Source: Pacificimonas sp963710205 (GTDB lineage: Bacteria; Pseudomonadota; Alphaproteobacteria; Sphingomonadales; Sphingomonadaceae). Taken from it: a stretch of 58,469 nt of DNA. The translations under genes were made by a program, and so were the position numbers. Positions 51,426-58,469 of this stretch are shown one piece after another (position 1 is the first letter of the stretch; the number at the start of each line of letters is the position of its first letter). Below the pieces are notes generated by a model. The model was given only the letters and a program-made list of their open reading frames with translations. It did not search any database and was not told where the DNA came from. The stretch lies in contig CAVPZG010000003.1 in assembly GCA_963710205.1 (NCBI GenBank), forward strand, positions 1 to 58,469, in the 5' to 3' direction.

Positions 51426-53816
51426 ATGCGGGGTTTGGGGACATGGCTTGGGGTCTGCCTTCTGCTGCTGACGGGCACGCTTGCAGGCGGTCCTGCCGCG
51501 GCCCGGTCTTTCCTGATGCCAGAGGCCGATGATGATGCCGGCAGCCTGGTCATCACATTGCCAGCGCCCGAAGCCGACGGGACATCCCTCCGGGTGCTCC
51601 ACGCCGCGCGGCTGTCGAACGGGTTGGGGTCCAATCCGCTCGGCCTCGACCGGGGCTGGGGCAATAGCGGAGAGATATTGCGCTTTCGCCTGCGCGGCGA
51701 CCGGGTGACGGCGGAGGTCGAGAACCAGCTTTACCGCGCGACCGCCGACAATCCGCTCGAGCAGCGCGCCGTCGCGGAAAGTTTCGGGCGCTCGGTGATC
51801 TGGTCGGGCAAGATCGCCAGCCGCCTGCCGAACGGCGGCGCCACGGTCGATATTACCGGGCTTCTCACTGCCGACACGCTGGGTCTGGCGCGCCAGCTGA
51901 CCGAGGACGATGCCAAGGATTTCAAGCTGAACAAGGACAGCGCGCTGCTGCTGACCGGCGATATGCTGAGCTTTCCCGATAATCTGGAAATCGATGCCGA
52001 GCTGACCTTCGAGAGCGAGAAACCCGGCCCCGAAGTGCGCGCCACCGCGCCCGATCCGCGCGCCGTCACCCTGACCGTGCATCACAGCCTGTCGCGCCTG
52101 CCGGACGATGGCTACAGCCCGCGCGCCCATGATCCGCGCATGGGCGTGAACGCGCTCGGCTATTATGATTTTTCCGCGCCGCTGACGGGCGAGGTCGTGA
52201 AGGCCTGGGCCATCCGCCACCGGCTGCGGCACAATATTCCCGGCGACCCCGGCAGCGGGACGAAGGACCCCATCATTTTCTATGTCGATCCCGGTGCGCC
52301 GCCGCAGATCCGGGACGCGTTGATCGAGGGGGCATCCTGGTGGCGCGACGCCTTCGCCGCCGCCGGTTTTCCGGACGGTTACCGGGTGGAGCTGCTGCCG
52401 GACGGCGCGAACCCACTCGATATCCGGTACAACGTCATTCAGTGGGTGCACCGCCAGACGCGCGGCTGGTCCTATGGCGGCGGCATCGTCGATCCGCGCA
52501 CCGGCGAAATGGTGAAGGGCCATGTCATCCTCGGCTCCCAGCGCGTCAGGCAGGATCGCATGATCTTCGAGGGGCTGGCGGGCACGGCGAAAAGCGGAAC
52601 GGGCGCGGATGACGATCCCGTGGAACTTTCGCTGGACCGCATCAGGCAGCTGGCCGCGCATGAAGTCGCCCACGCGCTCGGCTTCGCGCATAATTTCGCA
52701 GCCTCCACCTATGGGCGCGGTTCGGTCAGCGACTATCCGGCGCCCTGGGTGATCGCGCGCGAGGATGGCACGCTCGATTTTTCGCGCAGCTATGCGGCCG
52801 GAATCGGCCCTTGGGACAAGGCGGCGGCGACGTGGCTTTACGGCGATTTCGGCACCAACGAGGCCGCCGAACTGGAGCGGGTCGCGGACGAAACCCGCGC
52901 GGCGGGGCTTGTTTTCGTGGAAGATGACGACGCGCGCGGCGTCGGCACCGGCCATGCGCGCGGCGCGGTCTGGGACAATGGCGACGATCCGGTCGCCGAA
53001 CTCGCAAACACCCTGCGCGTGCGTGAAATCGCACTTGCGAATTTCGGCGAACGCAGCCTCAGCGCCGGGCAGAACCGGGCGCGGCTGCGCGAAGTCATCG
53101 TCCCCATCTACCTTTATCACCGCTATCAGCTGGCGTCGGCGGCGAAGTCGATTGGCGGGACGACGTACCAGTATACGAAGGCGGGCGATCCGGACGGCGC
53201 GCTGGATGTGGTTCACCCCGATCGTCAGGCGCAGGCGATCGCGCTTGTCCTGCAGACGCTGGAACCGGAGTTTCTCGACCTGCCACAAGGCGTGCTCGCC
53301 GCCCTGCCGCCCGCGCCCTCCGCCCCCTGGGGAACGGCGCGGCCCGAGCTGTTCGATGCGCGCACCGCGCCCGCCTTCGACCTGTTCTCGGCGGCGGAAA
53401 CGTCGGTGGACCTGACGCTCGACGCCCTCCTTGCGCCGGCACGGCTGGAGCGCATGGCGTTCTTCCATTCGCGCGATCGCGAACATCCCGCGCCCGCGGA
53501 CCTCCTTCGCCGCATCGGCGAAACCGTGACCGCACGCCCGCGCGAACAGCGGCGGCAGGCGCTTGCGGACGTCGCGACCGGCCGCCTCGTCGCCCGCCTG
53601 ATCGACGCGGACGATGGCAGTCATAGCGATCTCGTATCGGCGGCCCTGCGTGCGGAACTTGCGCAGCTGCGCCGGGACATCGCGAAGCGCGCGGACGTGC
53701 CGCTCGCCGCGCTCTGGACGCAGCGCATCGACGCGCATCTGTCCCGTCCCGCGCCGGACCGCACGCCCGTACCCCGCGCGCCCGATATCCCCCCGGGCAG
53801 TCCCATCGGCGGGTAG
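51426..53816 (+). CDS. Secreted zinc-dependent metalloprotease (DUF5117 family)
   Basis: 796 residues with a signal peptide (MRGLGTWLGVCLLLLTGTLAGGPAAA). The zinc motif HEVAHALGFAH lies near residues 412-422. Flanking segments match the DUF5118/DUF5117/DUF4953 layout common in sphingomonads and Bacteroidetes; their substrate is unknown. It starts 32 bp after the CAP/RTX gene, so the two may share transcription. Confidence 0.9.
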   Translation: MRGLGTWLGVCLLLLTGTLAGGPAAARSFLMPEADDDAGSLVITLPAPEADGTSLRVLHAARLSNGLGSNPLGLDRGWGNSGEILRFRLRGDRVTAEVENQLYRATADNPLEQRAVAESFGRSVIWSGKIASRLPNGGATVDITGLLTADTLGLARQLTEDDAKDFKLNKDSALLLTGDMLSFPDNLEIDAELTFESEKPGPEVRATAPDPRAVTLTVHHSLSRLPDDGYSPRAHDPRMGVNALGYYDFSAPLTGEVVKAWAIRHRLRHNIPGDPGSGTKDPIIFYVDPGAPPQIRDALIEGASWWRDAFAAAGFPDGYRVELLPDGANPLDIRYNVIQWVHRQTRGWSYGGGIVDPRTGEMVKGHVILGSQRVRQDRMIFEGLAGTAKSGTGADDDPVELSLDRIRQLAAHEVAHALGFAHNFAASTYGRGSVSDYPAPWVIAREDGTLDFSRSYAAGIGPWDKAAATWLYGDFGTNEAAELERVADETRAAGLVFVEDDDARGVGTGHARGAVWDNGDDPVAELANTLRVREIALANFGERSLSAGQNRARLREVIVPIYLYHRYQLASAAKSIGGTTYQYTKAGDPDGALDVVHPDRQAQAIALVLQTLEPEFLDLPQGVLAALPPAPSAPWGTARPELFDARTAPAFDLFSAAETSVDLTLDALLAPARLERMAFFHSRDREHPAPADLLRRIGETVTARPREQRRQALADVATGRLVARLIDADDGSHSDLVSAALRAELAQLRRDIAKRADVPLAALWTQRIDAHLSRPAPDRTPVPRAPDIPPGSPIGG

Positions 53817-53892
53817 TTCTGGACAAGTCCGCCGCAGCCGCTATCCCACGCGGCAGCAAATTTCAGCGTAACTCTGGGGGAGCCCACGCGCC

Positions 53893-55377
53893 ATGAACCT
53901 GATCGACCGGGTCACCAATGTCAGCGATTTCATCTGGGGCGGCACCTGGAACGGTGTGGAGGTTCTTCCTTTCCCGCCGATGGTCATCATCCTTCTCGGC
54001 ATTGGCCTCTACATGATGGCCGGCCTCAAATTCCTGCCCATCCTGCAGCTTGGCAGCGCCTTCAGGGGGCTGTTCGCGGGGCGCAAAAGTTCGGGTTCGG
54101 GTGAAATTTCGCCCTTTGCGGCCCTTTCGACGGCATTGTCGGGACAGGTCGGCACGGGCAATCTGGCGGGCGTCGCCACGGCGATCACGCTCGGCGGTCC
54201 CGGCGCGATTTTCTGGATGTGGGTGACGGCGCTGATCGGCATGGCGCTGGCCTTTGCGGAGGGGTCGCTTGCCATCCGCTACCGCGAAAAAACCGCGGAG
54301 GGGACGTATCGCGGTGGCCCGATGACCTATATTCTGCTCGGACTCGGCAGGAAATGGACCTGGCTGGCGATCATTTTCTGCCTCGGCACGCTGTTTTCCG
54401 CACTCGTCACTGGCAACAGCATCCAGGCGAACAGTGTCGCGGATTCGATCAACGAGCTGACGGGCCTGCAGGAATGGATCGGCGGGCTCATTGTCGCCAT
54501 TGCCGTCTTCATCGTCATCATCGGCGGGATCAAATCCATCGGCAGCGTTGCCGAGAAGGTCGTACCCTTCATGGCGGCGGCCTATCTCCTCATGGCGCTG
54601 ATCGCGATCCTTCTCGATATTCAGGACATTCCCGAAACCTTTGGCCGCATTTTTGCGGGCGCATTCGGCTATGACGCGGCGGCGGGCGGCTTTCTGGGCG
54701 GGGCGATCATGATCGCCATCCGCGCCGGTGTCGCACGCGGGCTGTTTTCGAATGAAAGCGGTCAGGGCTCGACGCCCATCGCCCACGCCGTGGCGCAGAC
54801 CGACGATCCCGCCCTTCAGGGCCGCATGGCGATGCTCGGCTGCTTCATCGACACGGTGGTCATCTGCACCATGACCGCGCTCGTCATCCTGACGGTGGAG
54901 GGCAATTTCGTCGATGCGGGCGGACAGGCCGTGCTGCACGCCTATCAGGCCGATCTCAATGGCTTCGCCATGACGTCGGGCGCCTTTGCGGCGGCGTTTC
55001 CGCTGGCGATCGGCAGCATTCCCATCGGCACGCTGATCGCGTCCGTCGCGCTGATCCTGTTCGTGTTCACGACGCTCCTGACCTGGAGCTATTATGGCGA
55101 GCGCGCAATTACCTTCATCTATGACCGCGTGCCGGGATCAAGCCCGAGGGGCGAGCGCGTGCTGCACATGATCTGGCGCGTCATCTGGTGCGTTGCCATC
55201 TACATCGGGGCGTCCGCCGACCTGGAACTCGTATGGCGTCTGGGCGATATCTCGAACGCCGCGATGGCGCTGCCGAACCTCGTTGCGCTCGCTGCGCTGT
55301 CCAGCGTGGTGTTCGCACTCGCACGCGGGGACCGGAAGGCGGGGAAAACGCACGAGGTCGAGGGAACGATCAGCTAG
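53893..55377 (+). CDS. Alanine/glycine:cation symporter (AGCS) family protein
   Basis: 494 residues, about 11 transmembrane segments. AGCS signatures are AALSTALSGQVGTGNLAGVATAI, FEG-type YREK, AIRAGVARGLFSNESGQGS and QTDDPALQG. It uses Na+ or H+ to import small neutral amino acids. The ATG at 53893 follows GGGGGAG by about 10 nt. Confidence 0.93.
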   Translation: MNLIDRVTNVSDFIWGGTWNGVEVLPFPPMVIILLGIGLYMMAGLKFLPILQLGSAFRGLFAGRKSSGSGEISPFAALSTALSGQVGTGNLAGVATAITLGGPGAIFWMWVTALIGMALAFAEGSLAIRYREKTAEGTYRGGPMTYILLGLGRKWTWLAIIFCLGTLFSALVTGNSIQANSVADSINELTGLQEWIGGLIVAIAVFIVIIGGIKSIGSVAEKVVPFMAAAYLLMALIAILLDIQDIPETFGRIFAGAFGYDAAAGGFLGGAIMIAIRAGVARGLFSNESGQGSTPIAHAVAQTDDPALQGRMAMLGCFIDTVVICTMTALVILTVEGNFVDAGGQAVLHAYQADLNGFAMTSGAFAAAFPLAIGSIPIGTLIASVALILFVFTTLLTWSYYGERAITFIYDRVPGSSPRGERVLHMIWRVIWCVAIYIGASADLELVWRLGDISNAAMALPNLVALAALSSVVFALARGDRKAGKTHEVEGTIS

Positions 55378-55410
55378 ACAGGGTGATCCTTCCCGGAACA
55401 GGAAGGCGCT

Positions 55411-56190
55411 TTACCCGATTTGCTCCACCTCGACCTTTTGCGCGTTCATGCTGGCGCGGCCATAGACGGTCATGAAGCTGATGTCGGCGGCATCGCGGCC
55501 AACGCCGATACGGGCGATGCCGTCGACGGGGGCCATGCCGGTGGGATCGACCAGCCGCCAGTTGCCGTTCAGGTAAACCTCCGCGACGGCGTGGAAATCC
55601 TGCGGCTCGACGCCGACCGCATAGACGCTCGCCATGCGCGCCGGGATGGCCGAAGCCCGTGCCATGGTGATCATGACATGGGCATAGTCGCGGCAGATGC
55701 CCTCGCGCTGCACGAAACTGTCCAGCGCGGTGGTATCGGCGTTGCTCGCCCCCGGCGTGTAGGTGAACTTGTCCTCGATCCAGTCGCGCATCGCCATGAT
55801 CTTGGCGCCGCCGGTCAAATCGCCGAACTCCGCGTCGATGAAGCCCTGGAACCGGTTCGGCTGGCAATAGCGCGAGCCCATCAGATATTTCACGATGTCG
55901 CCAGGCAACATATGGACGGGCGTTTCGGCCAGGTCGGCGCAGTCCAGCACTTCCCGATCTATGGCGACTTCGGAACGATATTCGACAGTCAGCCTGTCGT
56001 CGCGGCGGACCCAGATGCGGTCACCGATCATTTCCTCGCCGGGAATGCGCGCGAAATGCCCTTCGCCCGGCACATGGATATGCGCCGATAGCAGTTTCTG
56101 GTCGTCCTGCGGCGCGGCTTCAAGCTGCAGGAGTATGTCGGAGGGGCCGTCGAGATCATAGTCGAGACGGGCCTGAATCTTGAGTTTCAT
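55411..56190 (-). CDS. Transglutaminase-like protein (cysteine peptidase fold)
   Basis: 259 residues. An N-terminal beta region (about 1-100) precedes the transglutaminase core with Cys166 (EGICRDYAH), His200 (QDFHAVAEVY) and Asp215 (VDPTG). No signal peptide. Bacterial members often cleave or cross-link peptides; the substrate is unknown. The start overlaps the 3' end of the GFA gene (35 bp). Confidence 0.92.
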   Translation of the reverse strand: MKLKIQARLDYDLDGPSDILLQLEAAPQDDQKLLSAHIHVPGEGHFARIPGEEMIGDRIWVRRDDRLTVEYRSEVAIDREVLDCADLAETPVHMLPGDIVKYLMGSRYCQPNRFQGFIDAEFGDLTGGAKIMAMRDWIEDKFTYTPGASNADTTALDSFVQREGICRDYAHVMITMARASAIPARMASVYAVGVEPQDFHAVAEVYLNGNWRLVDPTGMAPVDGIARIGVGRDAADISFMTVYGRASMNAQKVEVEQIG

Positions 56191-56725
56191 GCGCCCTCAA
56201 CGAACCGCGCGCATTTCGGACGCACGGGCCGCGAAAAGAAATAAGGCGATCCGTCGTTCGCAAATCCAGGGATATACGTCCGCTATGGGGTGGAAAGCGG
56301 ACATTCCGCTCGTATCGAAGGATGCCATCGACACGGGGGCTGGACGACGCAGCATCGGTCGGGTGCTGGACGCCATCATTCACCGAGACCTCATCAAGGT
56401 CGAATGGGCTGACTCCCTCCAAGCAGGCGACATTGACGCCATACTGGTTGGGGTTTGAACGGCGCTGATGGTGCGTGTAGATGCCGCACTCGGAGCAGAA
56501 GTAGTGTCGCGCTGCCATGGTGCCGAATTGATATAGGGTGAGAGCGTCTTCGCCAGCTGTGATGGTGATCCCATCGAGGTTGGCCGAAACGGCGACTGCT
56601 CCCCGCATCCGGCAGTATGAACATGTGCAGCGCCTCGCCGTGTGCAGGCCGTTGATGAGCTTTACATGGAAGCGAACGGTCCTGCAGTGGCATGCCCCGT
56701 TGATGTCAGTGATGTCTTTGTTCAC
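56156..56725 (-). CDS. GFA-family (formaldehyde-activating-like) protein with an abnormal C-terminal extension
   Basis: 189 residues from the GTG at 56725 (TTGGAGAG 5-7 nt upstream). The GFA zinc ligands are in CHCRTVRF, CTCSYC and FCSEC, so the domain (about 1-120) is complete. Family proteins are usually 120-140 residues; the extra ~55 residues include a palindrome (56276-56304) and run 35 bp into the transglutaminase gene. Base composition is lower-GC than the neighbours, which suggests acquisition. Confidence 0.8.
   Translation of the reverse strand: MNKDITDINGACHCRTVRFHVKLINGLHTARRCTCSYCRMRGAVAVSANLDGITITAGEDALTLYQFGTMAARHYFCSECGIYTHHQRRSNPNQYGVNVACLEGVSPFDLDEVSVNDGVQHPTDAASSSPRVDGILRYERNVRFPPHSGRISLDLRTTDRLISFRGPCVRNARGSLRAHETQDSGPSRL
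56276..56304. repeat. ACGTCCGCT...AGCGGACAT imperfect palindrome
   Basis: Arms 56276-56284 and 56296-56304 pair 8 of 9 positions (one G-T). A related ATGTCCGCA occurs at 56800-56808 on the other side of the GFA gene. The sequence resembles dispersed palindromes recalled from sphingomonad genomes; copies elsewhere cannot be counted here. Confidence 0.55.
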
Positions 56726-56864
56726 GCGGACTCTCCAATAAGAGCGTTCGTTGCACGACCGTTCGTGCGGAAGAAATGCCATCCTCCATCTTCTATTCGA
56801 TGTCCGCAATCGAGTCGTGAATGGCCATTTCGGGGGGCTGGATTTGCGGGTCTTGCGATCACCA

Positions 56865-56896
56865 AAGAAAAAGCCCGCCGCTGCGACCAGCGACGG
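56865..56896 (-). terminator. Rho-independent terminator after the OmpA-like gene
   Basis: Nine-bp stem (arms 56875-56883 and 56888-56896, one G-T pair, loop 4 nt) followed on the minus strand by GCTTTTTCTTT. It lies 36 bp after the OmpA-family stop. Confidence 0.88.
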
Positions 56897-56932
56897 ACCT
56901 CTTCATACCAAGGGGCTCAGCCCTTCTGCCGC

Positions 56933-57607
56933 CTAGCTGGCGGCGCCTTCCGTAATCGGCACGATGCGGATTTCCACGCGGCGGTTCTGCGCGCGGCCCT
57001 CAGCCGTGTCGTTGGAGGCAATCGGCTGCGTTTCGCCAAAGCCCTGCTGGGCAATGCGGGCGCGCTGCACGCCGTTCGACGCCAGATAGGTGGCGACGCT
57101 GTCGGCACGGCGCTGGGACAGCGTCATGTTATAGGCGTCGCTGCCGGTCGAATCGGTGTGGCCGTAGACGTCGACGAAGCTGCTCTCATATTCGGTCAGG
57201 ACCTGCGCGACCTCGTTGAGGGCGGGGCGGAACTGCTCGTTGATGATGGCGCTGTCGACACCGAAGGTCACCTGGCTTGGCATGTTGAGTTTCAGGCTGT
57301 CGCCCTGACGCTCGACCTCGATGCCCGTACCCGCCGTGCGCTCGCGCAGCTTCTTCTCCTGTGCGTCCAGATAGACGCCGACGCCCGCACCGGCGATCGC
57401 GCCGATGCCCGTGCCGACCAGCACTTCGGTGCGATTGGACTTGCCGCCAATCAGCGCGCCCAGCGCGGCACCGATACCGGCACCCGCCGCGCCCGTTATC
57501 GCCGGACGCGCGATGCGCTGGTTGCCGGTTTCGGGATTGGTGACGCAGCCGGAAACAACGAAACTCAGCGATGCCGCGATGACGGCGGTTTTTGCGATTT
57601 TACTCAT
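56933..57607 (-). CDS. OmpA-family lipoprotein with glycine zipper
   Basis: 224 residues. The lipobox VVSGC (Cys21) is followed by a glycine-zipper stretch (AGAGIGAALGALIGG, GTGIGAIAGAGVGVYL) and the OmpA peptidoglycan-binding domain (YGHTDSTGSDAYN, SQRRADSVATYL, GETQPIASNDTAEGRAQNRRVEI). It is anchored in the outer membrane and tethers it to the cell wall. It has its own terminator. Confidence 0.94.
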   Translation of the reverse strand: MSKIAKTAVIAASLSFVVSGCVTNPETGNQRIARPAITGAAGAGIGAALGALIGGKSNRTEVLVGTGIGAIAGAGVGVYLDAQEKKLRERTAGTGIEVERQGDSLKLNMPSQVTFGVDSAIINEQFRPALNEVAQVLTEYESSFVDVYGHTDSTGSDAYNMTLSQRRADSVATYLASNGVQRARIAQQGFGETQPIASNDTAEGRAQNRRVEIRIVPITEGAAS

Positions 57608-57925
57608 GATGGGAAACTCCTGCCCTTTTTGGTCCTGTTCGCAACTCCTACGCGCAAGACGGGCGGGAGGTTCCCTTGATCCATGTTATCTTTCCGAACC
57701 GTTCGCCGGCGCCGGTTCCACGAGTAATTTTCAGCGCGCCGCGATAGCGGTGACCTCCAGCTGCCATGCGCGCGATGGCGGCATGGCCCATGTCGCCCTG
57801 CATGGATGCTGCCCGCATGAACGAGGATCGAAACCCGGTTTCATGTTCATGGCTGCCTCCCCCCATATCCGCAAATACAGCCTGCGCCCTTCCGTTTTTC
57901 ATGCCTGCACGCCATATGCGAACGC
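57608..57925. other. Divergent intergenic region, about 318 bp, with a possible RidA remnant
   Basis: Between the OmpA-like gene and the CNNM gene. An 84-residue minus-strand frame at 57648-57902 is probably noise. The segment 57731-57850 is described separately. Nothing else recognised. Confidence 0.55.
57731..57850 (-). pseudogene. Possible RidA/YjgF-family C-terminal fragment
   Basis: A 39-residue frame with a good ribosome site (GGGAGG 5 nt before the ATG at 57850). The end, PCRATWAMPPSRAWQLEVTAIAAR in two parts (PCRATWAMPPSR and AWQLEVTAIAAR), resembles the C-terminus of RidA-like proteins (the region ending EVTAIA). No RidA N-terminal domain is upstream. It may be a deletion remnant or a short chance ORF. 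Confidence 0.3.
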
Positions 57926-58469
57926 ATGCCTCCCTTTCCCTGGACCGACCTTCTCATCATCCTTGCGCTGATCGCCGGCAACGGCGTGTTCGCCATGTCG
58001 GAAATGGCCGTCGTCTCCTCGCGGGAGGCACGGCTTCAGGCGATGATCAACAATGGCCGGCGCGGCGCGGAGGCGGCGCTCGACCTGCAGCGGGAGCCGG
58101 GACGGTTTCTCTCCACCGTGCAGATCGGCATCACGCTGGTTGGCATTGTCGCGGGTGCCTATTCGGGCGCAACACTGGGTGCGCCCGTCGCCGCGCGGCT
58201 GGCGGCGCTCGGTGTGCCGGAAGCGACGGCGGGCACGCTTGGAATCGTACTGGTTGTCACTGGCATCACCTATCTGACGCTGACCATCGGTGAGCTGGTT
58301 CCCAAGCAGTTCGCGCTGAGAAAGCCGGAAGTCATCGCCAGCATCATCGCACCGCCGATGAAGATTCTCGCCCGCATCGCCGCACCGCTTGTCTGGCTGC
58401 TGGGCATCACGACAAAGCTGCTGCTGCGCCTGATGGGCGCGCGCGAATCGGACGAGGGGCAGGTCACGG
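57926..58469 (+). CDS. CNNM/HlyC-CorC family membrane protein (3' truncated by window edge)
   Basis: 181 residues are visible from the ATG at 57926; there is no stop before the window end. The DUF21/CNNM N-terminal domain has NGVFAMSEMAVVSSREARLQ and GRFLSTVQIGITLVGIVAGAYSGATLG. CBS and CorC-HlyC domains are expected beyond the edge. Family members transport or regulate Mg2+/Co2+ at the inner membrane. Confidence 0.88.
   Translation, partial: MPPFPWTDLLIILALIAGNGVFAMSEMAVVSSREARLQAMINNGRRGAEAALDLQREPGRFLSTVQIGITLVGIVAGAYSGATLGAPVAARLAALGVPEATAGTLGIVLVVTGITYLTLTIGELVPKQFALRKPEVIASIIAPPMKILARIAAPLVWLLGITTKLLLRLMGARESDEGQVT

Noticed and set aside
51234..53738. 834-residue minus-strand frame opposite the DUF5117 protease
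   Set aside because: Arg-rich antisense shadow with no recognisable motif.
57648..57902. 84-residue minus-strand frame between the OmpA-like and CNNM genes
   Set aside because: No recognised family and it overlaps the RidA-like fragment in another frame; likely chance.

Overview
The window is high-GC (mid-60s % by eye), densely coding DNA from an alphaproteobacterium, most likely a member of the Sphingomonadales. Supporting signs are an mmcB-type DNA repair gene, a RegB/RegA redox two-component pair, a UPF0262 gene beside dcd, the infA-maf-rnase-yacG order, a GAAC-N7-GAAC (alphaproteobacterial LexA type) box, and many secreted peptidases. I support about 54 protein genes (two cut by the window edges, one frameshifted, one likely frameshifted at its start), two tRNAs, and several intrinsic terminators and palindromes. 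No CRISPR array, IS element, integrase or rRNA was seen.

Layout. 1-7.6 kb: end of mmcB, regA/regB (minus), a histidine phosphatase, an ankyrin protein, a SCO1/SenC-YcgN-YgjP run, and PBP1A. 7.7-10.3 kb: lipid/polysaccharide flippase and an MDR oxidoreductase. 10.3-14.4 kb: a tight minus-strand operon UPF0262-dcd-rarD-murA-nnrD. 14.4-17.6 kb: a large RTX serralysin-like protease and tRNA-Arg. 17.7-22.8 kb: a small lipoprotein gene and a chaperone-usher-like cluster (DUF4402 pilin-like, PapD-like chaperone, usher-like barrel) with a terminator after the pilin-like gene. 22.8-25.5 kb: HAD phosphatase-dapD-dapE. 25.5-29.8 kb: a surface subtilisin, then hisG-hisD. 29.8-32.4 kb: infA-maf-short RNase E/G-yacG and tRNA-Phe. 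32.4-40.2 kb (minus): MBL-DUF4230-nadA, then S9 peptidase-DUF2254 (frameshifted)-nadC-RNase T2. 40.2-42.6 kb: SixA-like phosphatase and a DUF885 protein. 42.7-45.9 kb: a radical SAM DNA-repair candidate preceded by a LexA-type box, DUF805, and a DUF4130-UdgX fusion. 45.9-49 kb: DJ-1/PfpI protein, membrane protein, GH84 hexosaminidase and an unknown secreted protein. 49-55.4 kb: a CAP/RTX secreted protein, a DUF5117 metalloprotease and an AGCS symporter. 55.4-58.5 kb: transglutaminase, GFA-family protein, OmpA lipoprotein and the start of a CNNM/CBS membrane protein.

How the genes work together. The main themes are DNA repair (mmcB, the SOS-linked radical SAM gene, UdgX), cell-wall and lysine/nucleotide housekeeping (murA, PBP1A, dapD/dapE, dcd, nadA/nadC, hisG/hisD), redox sensing with copper delivery to cytochrome oxidase (RegBA, SCO1), and export of surface or extracellular hydrolases (M10, S8, S9, DUF5117, CAP/RTX). 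The two most interesting candidates are the radical SAM/UdgX locus and the DUF4402 chaperone-usher-like cluster.
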